From: Timburyella sp030842085
GTDB lineage: Bacteria > Bacillota > Clostridia > Oscillospirales > Acutalibacteraceae
Assembly (NCBI GenBank): GCA_030842085.1
Contig: JAUUSE010000062.1
Span: 1 to 10,371 of the forward strand
DNA: 10,371 nt
Direction of reading: 5' to 3'
Positions within the stretch are counted from its first letter, which is position 1; the number at the start of each line of letters is the position of its first letter. Made by a program: the position numbers and the translations under genes. Below, in pieces: positions 7,404-10,371 of the stretch. The notes under the pieces are model-generated. The model was not told the DNA's origin. It saw nothing but the letters and a program-made list of their open reading frames with translations, and did no database searches.

Positions 7404-7488
7404 GCGTGCTTTTATAAAATTTAATGCCGATTTTGCACCTTTAAATTAAAGGTGACTTTATTTTAATCATCGGCTTTAAAACACACGC
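7404..7488. repeat. Long imperfect inverted repeat (about 85 bases) between thrS and ABC operon
   Basis: Three nested complementary pairs fold this stretch into one long interrupted hairpin: GCGTG 7404-7408 with CACGC 7484-7488, continued by TTTTA 7410-7414 with TAAAA 7477-7481; GCCGAT 7426-7431 with ATCGGC 7469-7474; and an apical 8-pair stem CACCTTTA 7436-7443 with TAAAGGTG 7447-7454. It lies between the thrS terminator and the operon promoter, in a region with no gene. It could be a structured RNA, a protein binding site or the relic of a small mobile element. Confidence 0.5.
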
Positions 7489-7510
7489 CATATGCTTAAA
7501 GCTTGACAAA

Positions 7511-7543
7511 TAAAAAATATACGGCAGGTTGCCCCGCCGTATA
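7511..7543 (-). terminator. Intrinsic terminator of thrS
   Basis: On the minus strand, TATACGGC (7536-7543) pairs with GCCGTATA (7518-7525), extended by two GC pairs after one mismatch around a 4-base loop, and is followed at once by TTTTTTA. It begins 58 bases after the thrS stop codon. Stem, loop and T-run are all textbook, so thrS transcription should end here and not feed the ABC operon. Confidence 0.92.
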
Positions 7544-7601
7544 CTAATAAATAGATTATATAAATGAGTATTGCTAAAGCATAAAGCTCAGATACTATAT
7601 A

Positions 7602-9512
7602 TTATACCTTGCGGGTGATTTCATCCTTTGCTTTTGCGATAAATTCATCAAGCGTCATAGCGCCTAAATCTCCGCCGCTGTGCGAGCGCACCGATACCAC
7701 TCCGTTTTCAATGTCCTTGTCTCCGGCAATGAGCATATAAGGCACCTTTTCAAGCTGAGCTTCCCTTATTTTATATCCGATTTTCTCGCTGCGGGTGTCA
7801 ACCTCCGTACGGTATATGCCGGCGGCCTTGAGTTTTGCATCAAGCTCCTTTACATAGTCAAGATGCCTGTCGGCAATGGGCAGCAGCTTAACCTGAACGG
7901 GCGCCAGCCATATCGGGAAAGCGCCGGCATAATGCTCGGTCAGTATACCGATAAAACGCTCGATGCTGCCGAGTACGGCGCGGTGAAGCATAATCGGGCG
8001 GTGCTTTTCAGAATCAGCGCCGACATAGTATAAATCAAACCTCTGCGGCATCTGGAAATCGAGCTGAATTGTACCGCACTGCCAAGTTCTGCCTATCGAG
8101 TCGGTAAGGTGGAAATCTATTTTCGGACCGTAAAAAGCGCCGTCGCCTTCATTTATAACATAGTCCCTGCCTGTCTTTTCCAACGCATTTTTAAGGGCGC
8201 TGGTCGCCAGCTCCCACTCTTCATCGGTGCCCATGGAATCCTCCGGCCGTGTGGAAAGCTCGACCTTGTAGCTGAAGCCGAACACGCTGTATATTTCATC
8301 AACCAGCTTCATAACGCCGATTATCTCGTCCTCAACCTGCTCCGGCGTCATAAATATGTGGGCATCATCCTGCGTAAAGCATCTTACACGCATAAGCCCG
8401 TGCAATGCGCCGGAAAGTTCGTTGCGGTGAACTATGCCCATTTCGGCACAGCGTATAGGCAAATCGCGGTAAGAATGACTCTTGCGCTTATATACCAGCA
8501 TGCCGCCGGGACAGTTCATCGGCTTGAGCACGAAATTGCGCCCGTCTATCTGAGAAAAGTACATGTTGTCCTTGTAGTGGTCCCAGTGTCCCGAGGTGTG
8601 CCATAAACTTTCGTCAAGCATAATAGGAGTACGTATCTCTTCATAGCCGTATTTGCGGTGTATATCGCGCCAAAAGCTCTCCAGCTCCTGCCTGAGCGCC
8701 ATGCCTTTCGGCAGAAAGAAAGGAAATCCCGGTCCCTCTTCGTATATATCAAACAGGTCAAGCTCCTTGCCGAGCTTGCGGTGGTCGCGCTTTTTGGCTT
8801 CCTCCATCATGTCGAGATAAGCCTGAAGCTGTGACGCCTTTGGGAAAGCAACGCCGTAAACGCGCTGCAGCATTTTATTCGAGGCGTCGGCACGCCAGTA
8901 TGCGCCAGTGCACTGAGTAAGCTTTATAGCTTTTATCTTGCCGGTGTTTAAAATATGCGGTCCGGCGCAGAGATCGATAAACTCACCCTGCTTGTAAAAG
9001 GATAAATCCTCGCCCTTTGAAGAGTGCTCATCAATAAGCTCTACTTTGTAATTCTGACCGCGCTCTTCCATGAGCTTTTTGGCCTCGTCGGCAGGAAGAT
9101 AAAACCGCTCTACCGGCAAATCCTCCTTGACAATTTTTTTCATCTCCGCTTCAATTTTTTCCAAATCCTCGGCGGTAAAGGGAGCATCAACGTCAAAATC
9201 GTAGAAAAAGCCGTTGTCAATAGCCGGACCCGTAGCAAGCTTAGCGTTCGGGTACAGACGCAGCACCGCCTGCGCAAGTATGTGCGCCGCAGTATGCCTG
9301 AAAGGCTTTTTGCCCTCTTCATCGTCAAAGGTTAAAAAGTTTAAATTGCAGTCTGACGTTATGGTAGTTCGCAAATCACAGATTTTACCGTCTATCTCGA
9401 CAGCGGTGGCGGCGGAATATAATCCGGCACCAATGCTCTTTGCAATTTCAGCGGCGGATATACCGCTCTCAAACTCTCTTACATCTGAACCTTTCAGCGT
9501 AACTTTTACCAT
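7602..9512 (-). CDS. thrS: Threonine--tRNA ligase (ThrRS)
   Basis: Cytoplasmic class II synthetase that charges tRNA-Thr and clears mischarged Ser-tRNA-Thr. The 636 residues are full length. Domains: N-terminal TGS (about 1-62); editing domain with the zinc-type pocket H73, H77 (HTAAH) and C182, H186 (CAGPH); catalytic core with motif 2 around RCAEMGIVHRNE, zinc ligands C334 (MNCPGG), H385 (DDAHIF) and H510 (MLHRA), and motif 3 GSIERFIG; and the anticodon-binding domain from about 535. Every editing and zinc residue expected from the family is present. The ATG follows AAAGG at 9523-9528, 10 bases upstream. It has its own promoter and a clear terminator, so it is probably a single-gene unit. 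The leader is under 40 bases, so there is no T-box. Confidence 0.98.
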   Translation of the reverse strand: MVKVTLKGSDVREFESGISAAEIAKSIGAGLYSAATAVEIDGKICDLRTTITSDCNLNFLTFDDEEGKKPFRHTAAHILAQAVLRLYPNAKLATGPAIDNGFFYDFDVDAPFTAEDLEKIEAEMKKIVKEDLPVERFYLPADEAKKLMEERGQNYKVELIDEHSSKGEDLSFYKQGEFIDLCAGPHILNTGKIKAIKLTQCTGAYWRADASNKMLQRVYGVAFPKASQLQAYLDMMEEAKKRDHRKLGKELDLFDIYEEGPGFPFFLPKGMALRQELESFWRDIHRKYGYEEIRTPIMLDESLWHTSGHWDHYKDNMYFSQIDGRNFVLKPMNCPGGMLVYKRKSHSYRDLPIRCAEMGIVHRNELSGALHGLMRVRCFTQDDAHIFMTPEQVEDEIIGVMKLVDEIYSVFGFSYKVELSTRPEDSMGTDEEWELATSALKNALEKTGRDYVINEGDGAFYGPKIDFHLTDSIGRTWQCGTIQLDFQMPQRFDLYYVGADSEKHRPIMLHRAVLGSIERFIGILTEHYAGAFPIWLAPVQVKLLPIADRHLDYVKELDAKLKAAGIYRTEVDTRSEKIGYKIREAQLEKVPYMLIAGDKDIENGVVSVRSHSGGDLGAMTLDEFIAKAKDEITRKV

Positions 9513-9556
9513 TTTTATCAGACCTTTCTGAGGAATAAAGTTGATTAACGAAGTAC

Positions 9557-9584
9557 ATTATATCAAATAATTACAATAAGTAAA
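9557..9584 (-). promoter_or_regulatory. Promoter of thrS
   Basis: On the minus strand: -10 TATAAT (9557-9562) with TG extension (TGATATAAT), and a -35-like TTTACT (9579-9584) 16 bases further up, almost touching the stop codon of the glycosylase gene. The start of transcription would be near 9550, giving a leader of about 38 bases. Read-through from the glycosylase gene is also possible, since no terminator separates them. Confidence 0.65.
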
Positions 9585-9587
9585 AGA

Positions 9588-10371
9588 CTAAATCTTTATT
9601 TTTTCTTCTCTAACATAATAAAATAGATACTGCTGGGCAATACCGGCTTCTTTAAGCAGAATTTGCGGCAGCTCGCCGCCGTATAAAACCTCCAGCGCGC
9701 GCCGTATCCAAACGTCTATAGGAAAAGCATCTTTAAAGCCAAGCCCGTAAAGCAGGGCACAGGCGGCAACCTTAGGCCCAACGCCCTTTATTTTCATAAG
9801 CTCGTCCCGAGCCGTATCAATCGGCATACTGCTTAAAGAGTCTAAATCAATTTCACCGGATGCAACTTTCCTGGCGGCGTCTAATATGTATTTTTCCCTA
9901 AACCCGCAGCGTATCTGCGAAAGCCCGCCAGGGGACAGCGCGGCAAGCCTTTCCGGCGTCGGAAAAGCATATCCGCCGCCGCGCGCCGGCTCGCCGAACT
10001 GCTCGCACAGCCGCGATATTATGCCCTTTATCCTTTTAATGTTGTTGTTCTGCGATATTATAAATGAGCAGAGCGTTTCCCACGGCTCCTGCTTTAATAC
10101 GCGTATGCCGCCGGCATACTGCACGGCTTTTTCCATCACCGGGTCGGCGGAAAAGCGACGCTTAAGTTCGGCATAGTCGCGGTCTAAGTCGAAATACTGC
10201 TCCCATATTTCTTTATATTCTGTAAGAAGGCAGTCGTGCAGTATAAACTTTCCTGCACCTAATGATACGGTGAGCATCCTGCCGTGCGCCACCCCGCTCC
10301 ACGAGCCGTCGTCGTTAGGCGGCCACCTGGAATGCTGTCCGGAGGCGAGCGTCTGTGCTAAAGTTAGCGGA
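9588..10371 (-). CDS. 8-oxoguanine DNA glycosylase/AP lyase, OGG1 type (5' end outside window)
   Basis: Base-excision repair enzyme that removes 8-oxoguanine from DNA and cuts the abasic site. The visible ~261 residues are open to the right edge. A GTG at 10292 could be taken as a start, but the frame continues upstream without a stop and encodes TLASGQHSRW and GSWSGVAHGR, the typical N-terminal elements of the OGG family, so the true start lies beyond the window. The helix-hairpin-helix/GPD part is clear: MKIKGVGPKVA with the catalytic lysine (codon 9771-9773), then PIDVW with the catalytic aspartate (codon 9714-9716). The segment FIISQNNNIKRI is the usual conserved helix. The aromatic commonly found in the GQ-x-FRW motif is replaced by serine here. 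The stop lies 75 bases before thrS on the same strand. Confidence 0.92.
   Translation of the reverse strand, partial: PLTLAQTLASGQHSRWPPNDDGSWSGVAHGRMLTVSLGAGKFILHDCLLTEYKEIWEQYFDLDRDYAELKRRFSADPVMEKAVQYAGGIRVLKQEPWETLCSFIISQNNNIKRIKGIISRLCEQFGEPARGGGYAFPTPERLAALSPGGLSQIRCGFREKYILDAARKVASGEIDLDSLSSMPIDTARDELMKIKGVGPKVAACALLYGLGFKDAFPIDVWIRRALEVLYGGELPQILLKEAGIAQQYLFYYVREEKIKI

Noticed and set aside
7503..7508. TTGACA as a plus-strand -35 box
   Set aside because: No -10-like sequence at the proper distance; the following bases belong to the thrS terminator.
8109..8606. 165-codon plus-strand open frame
   Set aside because: Lies wholly opposite the thrS catalytic core; no family resemblance and no own context. 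The other open frames opposite thrS, trpS and the ABC genes were rejected for the same reason.

Overview
This window looks like chromosomal DNA from a low-to-moderate GC member of the Bacillota, most likely class Clostridia. The evidence is strong AGGAGG-type ribosome binding sites, extended -10 promoters of the form TGATATAAT, heavy use of ATA for isoleucine, and gene families and spacing typical of Clostridia. The organism call is an inference; no rRNA or other taxonomic marker is present. There is no CRISPR array, tRNA gene, prophage or insertion sequence.

Layout: (1) positions 1-1613, plus strand: the 3' part of a fold-type I PLP aminotransferase cut by the left edge, then a complete trpS. 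(2) 1614-2014: a roughly 400-base gap between convergent transcripts, holding a strong hairpin that probably ends both. (3) 2015-7168, minus strand: a three-gene operon read from right to left, made of an ABC exporter half-molecule, a free-standing DUF1854 protein and a second ABC exporter half-molecule. (4) 7169-7601: a 433-base AT-rich gap with the operon promoter, a long imperfect inverted repeat and the thrS terminator. (5) 7602-9512, minus strand: thrS with its own promoter. (6) 9588 to the right edge, minus strand: an OGG1-type DNA glycosylase whose start lies outside the window.

The flanking genes are ordinary housekeeping genes. The centre of interest is the ABC/DUF1854 operon. Both ABC proteins have the same unusual order: an N-terminal soluble domain that looks PH-like, a four-cysteine zinc ribbon, six membrane helices and a complete ATPase domain. 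The gene between them overlaps the first ABC gene by 4 bases and belongs to DUF1854, a family known from ABC transporter proteins and from neighbourhoods of cyanophycin genes in other bacteria. No cyanophycin synthetase or cyanophycinase is seen here, so the substrate is unknown. The likeliest reading is a heterodimeric exporter with cytoplasmic sensing or docking domains plus a dedicated accessory protein.
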